From Desulfovibrio legallii (GTDB taxonomy: Bacteria; Desulfobacterota; Desulfovibrionia; Desulfovibrionales; Desulfovibrionaceae), in contig NZ_SIXC01000001.1 of NCBI RefSeq assembly GCF_004309735.1, forward strand, positions 62,723 to 126,722: 64,000 bases of DNA, given 5' to 3'. The notes below the pieces were generated by a model. That model had not been told where the DNA came from and did not search any database. It worked only from the letters and a program-made list of their open reading frames with translations. Below are positions 1 through 6,480 of the stretch, one piece after another (the stretch's first letter is position 1; each line of letters begins with the position of its first letter). The position numbers were made by a program, and so were the translations under genes.

Positions 1-59
1 GTGGTGGTTTTGCCGACGCCTCCTTTCTGATTGGCCACGGCCAGGATTTTTGCGTTCAT
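1..59 (-). CDS. ParA/MinD-like ATPase, N-terminal fragment
   Basis: Only the first 19 codons lie in the window. They read from an ATG at 59 and contain the deviant Walker A motif KGGVGKTT, which is typical of ParA/Soj/MinD partition ATPases. The gene begins 9 bp after the cheR stop, so it is co-directional with cheB, the HEAT gene and cheR and is probably in the same operon. ParA-type ATPases in chemotaxis operons are known to position chemosensory arrays; that role here is inferred from context. Nothing can be said about the rest of the protein. Confidence 0.85.
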   Translation of the reverse strand, partial: MNAKILAVANQKGGVGKTT

Positions 60-68
60 GGTGCGGCG

Positions 69-1628
69 TCAGCTCAGTTTCCGGTAAACGATGGTCCCCT
101 TGTAGTGCTCTAGATGAAAGGCGCGGCTGATGTTGTGCAGCGATTCGGAATGCCCGATGAGCAGCGCGCCGTTGAGTTCCAGATTGTCGTAAAAGGCGTT
201 GATGACCTTACGTTTCATTTCGTCGTCAAAATAAATAATGACGTTGCGACAAAAGACGATTTGGGATTTCTCCACCCGGCGCAGCTGTTCTTTGTCGTTC
301 AGGTTGATCTGACCAAAGGCGACCATGCGCTGCAGCTCTGGTTTGATGCGGTAGAGCGCGCCTTCCTTGGAAAAATACGCCCCGGTTATTTCTTTGGGGG
401 TGGTACGCAGAGCGTATTCGTTATAGACCCCGCGCCGGGCCGCAGCCAGCACCGCGGAGGAGAGGTCATTGGCCGTGATTTTGATGTCCCAGGCTGCAAC
501 CTCGCCCTTGAGCACCTCGTGCAGGATGATGGCCAGGGTGTACGGCTCTTCGCCCGTGGAGCAGCCGGCGGACCAGATGCGCAGACGCTTGTGCCCTGTT
601 TTGCGCTGACGGTCGAGGATTTCGGGCAGCACGTTTTTCTGAAAGACTTCCAACTGCGGCGGATTGCGGAAGAAGCTGGTTTCGTTGGTGGTGACCACCT
701 CAAAAAGTTTGTTTAGTTCTGTGCGCCGATTGGCGTCAAAGCGCAGATAATTGTAATATTCTCCGTAACTTTTGAGGTTGAGATCCTTGATGCGGTTGGA
801 AAGCCGGTTTTCTACCAGGTATTTGCGGTTTTCAGCAATAAAAATGCCGCACTGCAGGTAGATAAAATCGCGCAGTTGCAGAAATTCTTCATCCGAAATC
901 TGCAAATCTTTGCGAAAGGGGGAGGTGGCGCGGGGCGTCCCGGGCAGTGTGCTGCCGGCTGGGCGAAAGGCAGAGCTGGGCGAAGTGGGGCTGTTCAGGG
1001 GCGAACCGGCGGGCGCAAAACCCGTGGCGGGGCGCGTTGCGCCGCCCAGAGGCGATGTGGGAGGACGAACGTCCGTGTCTGCCTTGGGAAAGCCGGTAAA
1101 GCGCTGTCCCGTACCGCCGGAAAAAGGGCTTTGCGCCGCTGCGGGCGTGCGCGGCGATGTTTGACCCAAAGGGCTGCGGGGCAATGTTTGGCCCTGGGGC
1201 GTGTGGCCGCCAGGCGACTGCCACGGCCGCTGTTGGCCCATGGCGCTTGGGGCCGCGGTCTGGCCGGCGGCGGGAAGGGGGCTGCGGCCCTGATCCGTGC
1301 CTGGCGTCGGACGGGGGGCAGGCTGCCAGGATGGTGCCCCCCCCCCGGCGGGCGTTGCAGGCGCGCCGAAGCGGTTGCTTGGGGGCATCTGGGGCGACGC
1401 AGGCGCGCCAAAACGGCTGCCGGTCGTGGACTGGGGCGCTGTGGGCGCGCCGAAGCGGCTTGTCGGGGCCGTCTGCGTCTGCGGCGTTGGAGCCGGAGCT
1501 GCTGGAACAACGGACGCCGGAAAGCGCGGTGCGGGGCTGGGGGCCGGTGTTCCCGGCGTTTCCGCACGGGGGGCGGCGTCGACTTCACCCGGCAGTTTTT
1601 TGGGAGGGAATGTGGGAGGTTGGGACAT
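69..1628 (-). CDS. cheR: CheR chemoreceptor methyltransferase with long Pro-rich N-terminus
   Basis: The enzyme transfers methyl groups from SAM to glutamates of chemoreceptors. The protein has 519 residues. Residues 1-240 are a disordered-looking Pro/Ala/Thr/Ser/Gly region, and residues 241-519 are a full CheR domain. The domain shows the N-terminal helical part, NETSFFRNP (about 315-323), the SAM-binding SAGCSTGEEPYTLA (353-366) and CRNVIIYF (460-467). The domain alone has the usual CheR length, so the N-terminal extension is an addition. In the extension the string RFGAP recurs three times with a 14-residue period (58, 72, 86). The start lies 2 bp after the HEAT gene stop, which indicates translational coupling. 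Confidence 0.93.
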   Translation of the reverse strand: MSQPPTFPPKKLPGEVDAAPRAETPGTPAPSPAPRFPASVVPAAPAPTPQTQTAPTSRFGAPTAPQSTTGSRFGAPASPQMPPSNRFGAPATPAGGGAPSWQPAPRPTPGTDQGRSPLPAAGQTAAPSAMGQQRPWQSPGGHTPQGQTLPRSPLGQTSPRTPAAAQSPFSGGTGQRFTGFPKADTDVRPPTSPLGGATRPATGFAPAGSPLNSPTSPSSAFRPAGSTLPGTPRATSPFRKDLQISDEEFLQLRDFIYLQCGIFIAENRKYLVENRLSNRIKDLNLKSYGEYYNYLRFDANRRTELNKLFEVVTTNETSFFRNPPQLEVFQKNVLPEILDRQRKTGHKRLRIWSAGCSTGEEPYTLAIILHEVLKGEVAAWDIKITANDLSSAVLAAARRGVYNEYALRTTPKEITGAYFSKEGALYRIKPELQRMVAFGQINLNDKEQLRRVEKSQIVFCRNVIIYFDDEMKRKVINAFYDNLELNGALLIGHSESLHNISRAFHLEHYKGTIVYRKLS

Positions 1629-1630
1629 AC

Positions 1631-3571
1631 CTACTCCTGCTGTTGGGCCTGTATGGCCGCCACCGCTTCCGCCGCAGCGTGCTGAATTTCCGGATCTTCG
1701 TGGTCCATCATACCCAGAAGGACGCTGAAGGCCACATTGCCGCCGATGGCGCCCAGCGCTTCAATAATCTTGAAGGCCACCATGGGGCTGGCGTCCTCCA
1801 GCATCTGGGCCAGGGTGGGCACAGCTTCCGCCGCTTTGTGCAGCCCCAGGGCTTCGATGGCCCGGATGCGTACCCATTCGTTGGCGTCCTTCAGGGCGTC
1901 CACAATATGGGGCATGACGTCCGGGGAACCGATCTGGCCCAGCAGATCCACTACGGCCAGCCGCACGTCCTTGTCTTCATCGTGCAGCCTGGGCAGCAGC
2001 TGCGGCACAAAGGTCGCGGCTTCCGTTCCCAGATTTTGGAAGGACTCCACAGCCACCTGCCGGACCCTGGGGGAGGGATCCTCCAGAGCGGCCAAAATCT
2101 GGGGCAGATTTTCCCGCACGCTGTAGCGGCCCAGAGCGTAGACGGCCATCATGCGCTGCATGGGGTCGTCGTTGCCCGCACGTTCTTTAAAGCGTTGGTT
2201 GAGGGTGGCGCTGTGCAGATTGATGCAGGCTTCCAGGGCCATTTCCTGTACATCCACATAGCGATGGTCCAGCTGATTGAAGACCACGTCCTCCACTTCC
2301 GGGCAGGCGTGCTGATTGCCGAAAAAGACCAGGGCACTTTTGAGCACTTCGGCGTCGTCGGATTCTTCCATGGCGGACATGAAAAACGGCGTGTCCGTGC
2401 AGTCGCCGGTCTGGGCGATTTCCGTCATGGCGGCGCGTTTGAGTTCCTGGCTGCCGCGCCAGAAGACCTGTTTGAGCTCTTCTACCGGCTCATGGTCATG
2501 GATGAGGCGGCAGGCGTCCATGGCCACCAGAATGCGGTTTTCGTCTTTACAGCGCAGGGCGTCGCGCAGGGCGTCGTTGTAGCCAATGGCGGCCAGCGCC
2601 GCAATGGCGGCTTCATAAAGTTCCGGCTGGCGTTCTTTGTCCAGGCTAACGGCCAGGCTGAGGACCGGGGCCGTGTTTTCCGCTTTGCCGATGCTGCGCA
2701 GGCCCTGCAGAGCGGCCATGAGGACATCTTCGTCGTTGTCGCTCAGGGCCTCGGCAAGGTAGGCGCGCAGGCGTTCCTGCGCCTTGTTTGCCAGCAGGGA
2801 AAGGGCCTTGCCGCTCAGAATCTGCACTATGGCTTTGACGATTTTGTGCCGAAGGGGCACGCTGACGTTTTCCAGCGAGCCGAACAGCAGGGGAATGGAC
2901 TTGACGTCGCCCATATCGCCCAAGGCGTCCACAATGGCCGAACTGACCAGGGGCGAAGCCTGGGGCAGCAGTTTGACGAGCCCGCTGGCGGCGGAGTGGT
3001 CGCGGATTTTGGCCAGAGCCTCCACCACGGCAAACTGTACCCATTCCTCGTCGTGCATGGCCTGCACCAGCACGCCCACGGCTTCGGGAAAAGCCAGATT
3101 GCCTAGACTCACGGCCGCCTGATAGCGCACATTGACTTCCGGATCTTTGAGCAGGGCGCGCCCCAGCAGCAGCGAGGCCTGGTGGGTGCGGCAGTAGCCC
3201 AGAATGTCGGTGATGAAGATGCGCAGGTCCGGGTCTTCATCCATAAGGTACGGCTGCATGCTTTCAATGCTGTCCACGCCGATTTCGCGCAGTATGTCCA
3301 TAGCCACATTGCGCACCGGGGCCTCGTCGCTGCGCAGCAGGGGGAGCAGAGCGCCCACCACCTGTGGCCCCCGGATTTTGCGCAGGGCGTATTCCGCGGC
3401 CTCCTGCACGCCCACACTGGGGCTTTTGATCAGCTCGCAGAGCTGGGGCACGGCCTCTTCCAAGCCCAGATCTCCGGCTTTGAAAGCCGCGTCCCGAATG
3501 GTTTCGCTGTCTGCGGAGCTGAGGGCCTCCACGATTTCCTGGGCCTGGGGGTGAGGGTTTTCCATGTTCAT
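1631..3571 (-). CDS. HEAT-repeat (PBS-lyase-like) scaffold protein
   Basis: The 646-residue protein consists almost entirely of about 31-residue alpha-helical repeats of HEAT/PBS-lyase type. Recurrent blocks read like 'A..LG.IG....VP.L...L.D....VR..A...L'. No catalytic motif or signal peptide is seen, so it is probably a cytoplasmic protein-protein interaction scaffold. It lies between cheB (24 bp upstream) and cheR (2 bp downstream) and is probably cotranscribed with them. A role in arranging the methylation enzymes or the array is inference. The start ATG at 3571 is preceded by AGGA at a suitable distance; a second ATG two codons later is possible. Confidence 0.85.
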   Translation of the reverse strand: MNMENPHPQAQEIVEALSSADSETIRDAAFKAGDLGLEEAVPQLCELIKSPSVGVQEAAEYALRKIRGPQVVGALLPLLRSDEAPVRNVAMDILREIGVDSIESMQPYLMDEDPDLRIFITDILGYCRTHQASLLLGRALLKDPEVNVRYQAAVSLGNLAFPEAVGVLVQAMHDEEWVQFAVVEALAKIRDHSAASGLVKLLPQASPLVSSAIVDALGDMGDVKSIPLLFGSLENVSVPLRHKIVKAIVQILSGKALSLLANKAQERLRAYLAEALSDNDEDVLMAALQGLRSIGKAENTAPVLSLAVSLDKERQPELYEAAIAALAAIGYNDALRDALRCKDENRILVAMDACRLIHDHEPVEELKQVFWRGSQELKRAAMTEIAQTGDCTDTPFFMSAMEESDDAEVLKSALVFFGNQHACPEVEDVVFNQLDHRYVDVQEMALEACINLHSATLNQRFKERAGNDDPMQRMMAVYALGRYSVRENLPQILAALEDPSPRVRQVAVESFQNLGTEAATFVPQLLPRLHDEDKDVRLAVVDLLGQIGSPDVMPHIVDALKDANEWVRIRAIEALGLHKAAEAVPTLAQMLEDASPMVAFKIIEALGAIGGNVAFSVLLGMMDHEDPEIQHAAAEAVAAIQAQQQE

Positions 3572-3595
3572 ACTTCTGTCCTGTGGCGGTGCGGG

Positions 3596-4681
3596 TCAGC
3601 CTTTAACGGTTGTAATGATGGCCTTGGCAATGTCGTCCGCATCCAGGATAAGGTTGGCCAGTTTGGCGTCCACCACGGCCTTGGGCATGCCGTAGACCAC
3701 ACAGGAGGCCTCATTCTGGGCGATGAGGCAGCCGCCTTTTTCTCGCAGCACCCGTGCGCCTTCGCAACCGTCCGAGCCCATGCCCGTAAGCATGACGCCC
3801 AGGGTGCGGCGGCCCATGGTCCGGCCTGCCGTTTCCATAAGCAGGTTGACCGTGGGCTTGTACAGGGCGTCGCGCGGTTCCTCGGTTACGGAAACCTCCG
3901 GCAAGGGGCCGCGCATGCGGATGCCGATATGTTTGCCGCCGGGGCAGACATAGGCGTGCCCTATTTTAAACTTGTCGCCGTCCACTGCTTCGCTCACGTC
4001 AATCTGGCAGACGTTGTCCAGCCTTTTGGCAAAGGGGCCCGTAAAGGTAGCCGGCATGTGCTGGGCCACCAGAATGCAGGCGGGCAGATCCGCCGGCAAG
4101 GAGGAAAGAATTTTTTGCACCACCGGCGGCCCTCCTGTGGAAACGCCGATGACCACCAGATCGCGCGGGCCCAGGCAGGGGGTCTGCACATAATCCGCAG
4201 GCTGCGAAGGCTGCCAGCGGGGCTGCGGCGCCGGGATGTGGTTGATGCGCCGGTATTTGAGCCGGATAATGGCTTTTCTGCGGGCCAGGGCGCGCACTTT
4301 GCGCCGCAGCTCTGCGCCAAAAACTTCGCGCTCGTTGCTCATGATCTTGGGGATGAAGTCCAGAGCTCCGTATTCCAGGGCCTTCAGGGTGCTTTCGGCG
4401 CCGCTTTCCGTAAGGGAGCTGATCATCAGCACCGGCATGGGGTTGGTCTTCATCAGCCTCTGCAAGGTTTCCAGCCCACCCAGCCGGGGCATTTCCACAT
4501 CCAGGGTCATGACGTCGGCTTCCACTTCATCGACAATTTGCAGCGCCGCCTGCCCATCGGGGGCGGTGGCCACCACCTTGATGTCCTGCTCCTGTTCCAG
4601 CAGAGAGGTGATGGCCCGGCGCATAAAGGTTGAATCATCCACCACAATAACGCGGATCATGTCGTTGTGCTCGCTTGGCAA
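3596..4681 (-). CDS. cheB: CheB chemotaxis response regulator, protein-glutamate methylesterase
   Basis: CheB removes methyl groups from chemoreceptors and is activated by phosphorylation. The 361-residue protein has an N-terminal receiver domain with the acidic pair VVDD and a predicted phospho-acceptor Asp61 (TLDVEMP). The C-terminal esterase domain has the catalytic triad Ser181 (GVSTGGP), His208 (AQHMP) and Asp304 (GMGSDG). The start is uncertain. A TTG at 4681 follows AAGGA, while an ATG at 4660 (residue 8, directly before the receiver domain) has only a weak ribosome binding site. It heads the cheB-HEAT-cheR-parA run. No cheA, cheW or receptor gene is in the window; they may lie to the left. 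Confidence 0.95.
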   Translation of the reverse strand: MPSEHNDMIRVIVVDDSTFMRRAITSLLEQEQDIKVVATAPDGQAALQIVDEVEADVMTLDVEMPRLGGLETLQRLMKTNPMPVLMISSLTESGAESTLKALEYGALDFIPKIMSNEREVFGAELRRKVRALARRKAIIRLKYRRINHIPAPQPRWQPSQPADYVQTPCLGPRDLVVIGVSTGGPPVVQKILSSLPADLPACILVAQHMPATFTGPFAKRLDNVCQIDVSEAVDGDKFKIGHAYVCPGGKHIGIRMRGPLPEVSVTEEPRDALYKPTVNLLMETAGRTMGRRTLGVMLTGMGSDGCEGARVLREKGGCLIAQNEASCVVYGMPKAVVDAKLANLILDADDIAKAIITTVKG

Positions 4682-4750
4682 GAAATTTCGTCCTTGATGG
4701 TGGTGTGCATACTACTAAAGCCTGTTCCATTTTACAAACGAAAAAATAGC

Positions 4751-4779
4751 TTGCAAAAAAGGACTGACTTGCTTATGTT
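4751..4779 (+). promoter_or_regulatory. Sigma-70 type promoter of tRNA-Pro
   Basis: TTGCAA at 4751-4756 and TATGTT at 4774-4779 are separated by exactly 17 bp. Transcription would start about 5 bases before the mature tRNA. Each box matches the consensus at four of six bases. Confidence 0.6.
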
Positions 4780-4790
4780 CCCTTTCTCGA

Positions 4791-4868
4791 CGGGATGTGG
4801 CTCAGCTTGGCTAGAGCGCAGCGTTCGGGACGCTGAGGCCGCGCGTTCAAATCGCGCCATCCCGACCA
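4791..4868 (+). tRNA. tRNA-Pro (anticodon CGG)
   Basis: The sequence folds as a cloverleaf. The acceptor stem CGGGATG pairs with CATCCCG. The anticodon stem CAGCG/CGCTG encloses the 7-base loop TTCGGGA with anticodon CGG, and the T loop is TTCAAAT. The discriminator base is A, and CCA is encoded at 4866-4868. The gene stands alone between cheB (divergent) and a lipoprotein gene, with its own promoter and terminator. Confidence 0.95.
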
Positions 4869-4876
4869 AAAAAAGC

Positions 4877-4911
4877 AAGACGCCGCAGGCACAGAACCTG
4901 CGGCGTCTTTT
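4877..4911 (+). terminator. Intrinsic terminator after tRNA-Pro
   Basis: A 13-bp stem (AAGACGCCGCAGG pairing with CCTGCGGCGTCTT) with a 7-base loop is followed by a short T run. It starts 8 bases after the tRNA 3' end. Confidence 0.9.
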
Positions 4912-4954
4912 GCATCAGGCCAGCAAGCGCTTCGGAGCGCTACACGGGTGGCTC

Positions 4955-5009
4955 TACACCAAAGACGGGGGCAAGCCGGCTCGGGTTTACACCAAAGACA
5001 GGGGCAAGC
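4955..5009 (+). repeat. Two-copy 22-bp direct repeat with 33-bp period
   Basis: The units at 4955-4976 and 4988-5009 begin TACACCAAAGAC and end GGGGCAAGC, with one mismatch. The period of 33 bp keeps a reading frame open on both strands, but no convincing gene uses it. The stretch 4912-5146 holds nothing else recognisable before the lipoprotein ribosome binding site. Confidence 0.6.
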
Positions 5010-5146
5010 GTTTTCTGCAGGCCGTTATCCTTTTTTTTGAGACAGACCCGTGATGACGCCCACAGGCCTTGGCGCCGTCCGTTGCCAGTGGGGGCGGCTT
5101 GCCGTATGCTGGGACAGGGCGGCCAGAAGGTCCGCCAGGAGGACAT

Positions 5147-5893
5147 ATGAAAAAGTTTTTGCTGTGCTGGGCGGTCCTGTGCGGCGCACTGGCGCTGGGC
5201 TGTGTCCAGGCGGAGCGGCGCGGTGTGCTGGACGGCGCATATATTTCCACCGCGCGCCCTGCCATCAGCGTGCGGGCGGCGCAGTTGCCCTTGCTGGGCA
5301 ATGGGCGCTGGCACATCCAGCTTGCCGATACAGACATGGTGGGCGGTCTGCCCGTGCGGGTCTGGCTGGCCGTGTATGGCGCGGGCGCGCCGCAAGGCCC
5401 GCTGGCCATTGTGGCCCATGCCGAAGTGCCGCAGGGCTGGTTCTGGGACGGCGCGAGTCGGCGGCCTTTCAGCGTAGACCCCGGCGTAGAGCTTTTGGGC
5501 GACGTGGGCTTCCAGGTCAGTACCGCCATTGTGCGCGGCCCGCGTGACCCCTTTGCGGCTTTTGCCGGTGCGGATGCCGACAAGAGCGGTCAGCCCACGG
5601 CCTGGCTGGTGCGTCAGTTTGCGGCGCGGGCCAATTTTGACCGCGACAAGATCGTGCTGGAATACCGCGAGCCCCTTCCGGCGGAACTGGCTGATCAGCC
5701 CACACTGGAAATTCCCGGCACGGATCTGCTGCGGGCCTTTGAGCAACGCGCCCGTGAGGCCTTTGTGGTGGGCCCCGCTCCGGCGGACGGGCAGGGCGCG
5801 CAGGCGGGCACGCTGCCGCAGGTGCGCTGGCAGTATGTGGATCAGAATTTTCTGGGCACGGTTTCGCGTCAGGAGCTTTTGCAGCCGCGCTGA
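5147..5893 (+). CDS. Predicted lipoprotein of unknown function
   Basis: The 248-residue protein starts with a lipoprotein signal peptide: Met-Lys-Lys, a hydrophobic stretch and the lipobox LALGC with the lipidated Cys at residue 19. It should be an envelope lipoprotein. The ATG at 5147 follows AGGAGG, which is much better than an in-frame ATG 78 bases upstream. The mature part is mixed beta-type sequence without recognised catalytic motifs. It vaguely resembles uncharacterised lipoproteins seen in Desulfovibrio (possibly DUF4851, not verified). It is monocistronic, with a terminator-like hairpin downstream. Confidence 0.8.
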   Translation: MKKFLLCWAVLCGALALGCVQAERRGVLDGAYISTARPAISVRAAQLPLLGNGRWHIQLADTDMVGGLPVRVWLAVYGAGAPQGPLAIVAHAEVPQGWFWDGASRRPFSVDPGVELLGDVGFQVSTAIVRGPRDPFAAFAGADADKSGQPTAWLVRQFAARANFDRDKIVLEYREPLPAELADQPTLEIPGTDLLRAFEQRAREAFVVGPAPADGQGAQAGTLPQVRWQYVDQNFLGTVSRQELLQPR

Positions 5894-5913
5894 GGATACG
5901 GGCTGTTTGGTCA

Positions 5914-5954
5914 CAGAAGCCCCGGTGGTCCGCAGAGGATTACCGGGGCTTCTG
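5914..5954 (+). terminator. Terminator-like hairpin after lipoprotein gene
   Basis: A 13-bp stem, CAGAAGCCCCGGT with ACCGGGGCTTCTG, encloses a 15-base loop 20 bases after the stop codon. Only a short, interrupted T run follows, so termination may be partial. From 5959 to 6156 no gene or clear motif was seen. Confidence 0.6.
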
Positions 5955-6156
5955 GTTTGAAAAATGCGGCGTAAATGCTCCGGCAACGGCGCAGGGCGAC
6001 AAAGCCGCAAACGCAGCCCGGCAGCAGCCACGTCAGGCGGATATAACTGCAGAAAGTTGCCCCTTGCCTCCCTGCCTGAAGAACCTGACTGTTCGGATCA
6101 GAAATAAAAATTGCGCAGAGTGCGGGGGAAAAGGGCTAAAAAACTTCCTCCTCCGC

Positions 6157-6480
6157 TGAGAATAGGTATTCTCAAAGGTTACGGCAGCCCGTTCCGGCGC
6201 TGTCTTCAGCCGCAGCTAGAGCAATTAGCGAATGAAATGAGCTAATTGCTCTGCAAGGATTTTTTTGAAAATCCTTGCCACGAAATGCGAGAAGGCAGGC
6301 TTTTGCCTGCCGTAAGCGAGCATTTCAAGTGTTAAATGCTCTAGCCGGCGTCTTGGCCCGTAACTTCCTTCGTCGTAACGGGCCAAGCTCCTGCGTCACA
6401 GCGGCTGAAGTTACGCTTGCGTCTCCGTGGCGGGCGGTTGCGTACGTAACCGCGAGGCTTTTCAAAATTGCAATGCCCTA
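6157..6480 (+). repeat. Dispersed palindromic repeat, copy A (long form, with nested insert)
   Basis: This is a member of the repeat family described in the findings. It has the TGAGAATA/TATTCTCA palindrome (6157-6174), the CGTTCCGGCGCT block, the CGGGCGGTTGCGTACG block and the CCCTA end. The outer left end is decayed. Like copy B it has the extra arm of about 70 bp, and that arm is interrupted by a 129-bp nested element (6216-6344). The right end overlaps the stop codon of the Lon-like gene (6478-6480). It fills most of the 584-bp gap between two convergent genes. Confidence 0.8.
6216..6344 (+). repeat. Nested 129-bp element with TAGAGCA inverted ends
   Basis: The left end reads CTAGAGCAATTA, and the right end, read inward on the other strand, reads CTAGAGCATTTA. 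Inside are three hairpins in a row: ATTAGC/GCTAAT, a perfect 11-bp GCAAGGATTTT stem with a 4-base loop, and GGCAGGC-TTTT-GCCTGCC flanked by GAAATGC/GCATTTC. It has no coding capacity. It interrupts the long-form arm of copy A, which is uninterrupted in copy B. Confidence 0.7.

Noticed and set aside
1157-3106. Long plus-strand open frame opposite cheR and the HEAT gene
   Set aside because: It crosses the boundary of two well-supported minus-strand genes and its translation is His/Gly-rich without any motif, a typical GC-rich shadow.
4940-6031. Minus-strand open frame covering the lipoprotein gene
   Set aside because: The plus-strand gene has a lipobox and an AGGAGG site; the minus frame has neither a start signal nor motifs.
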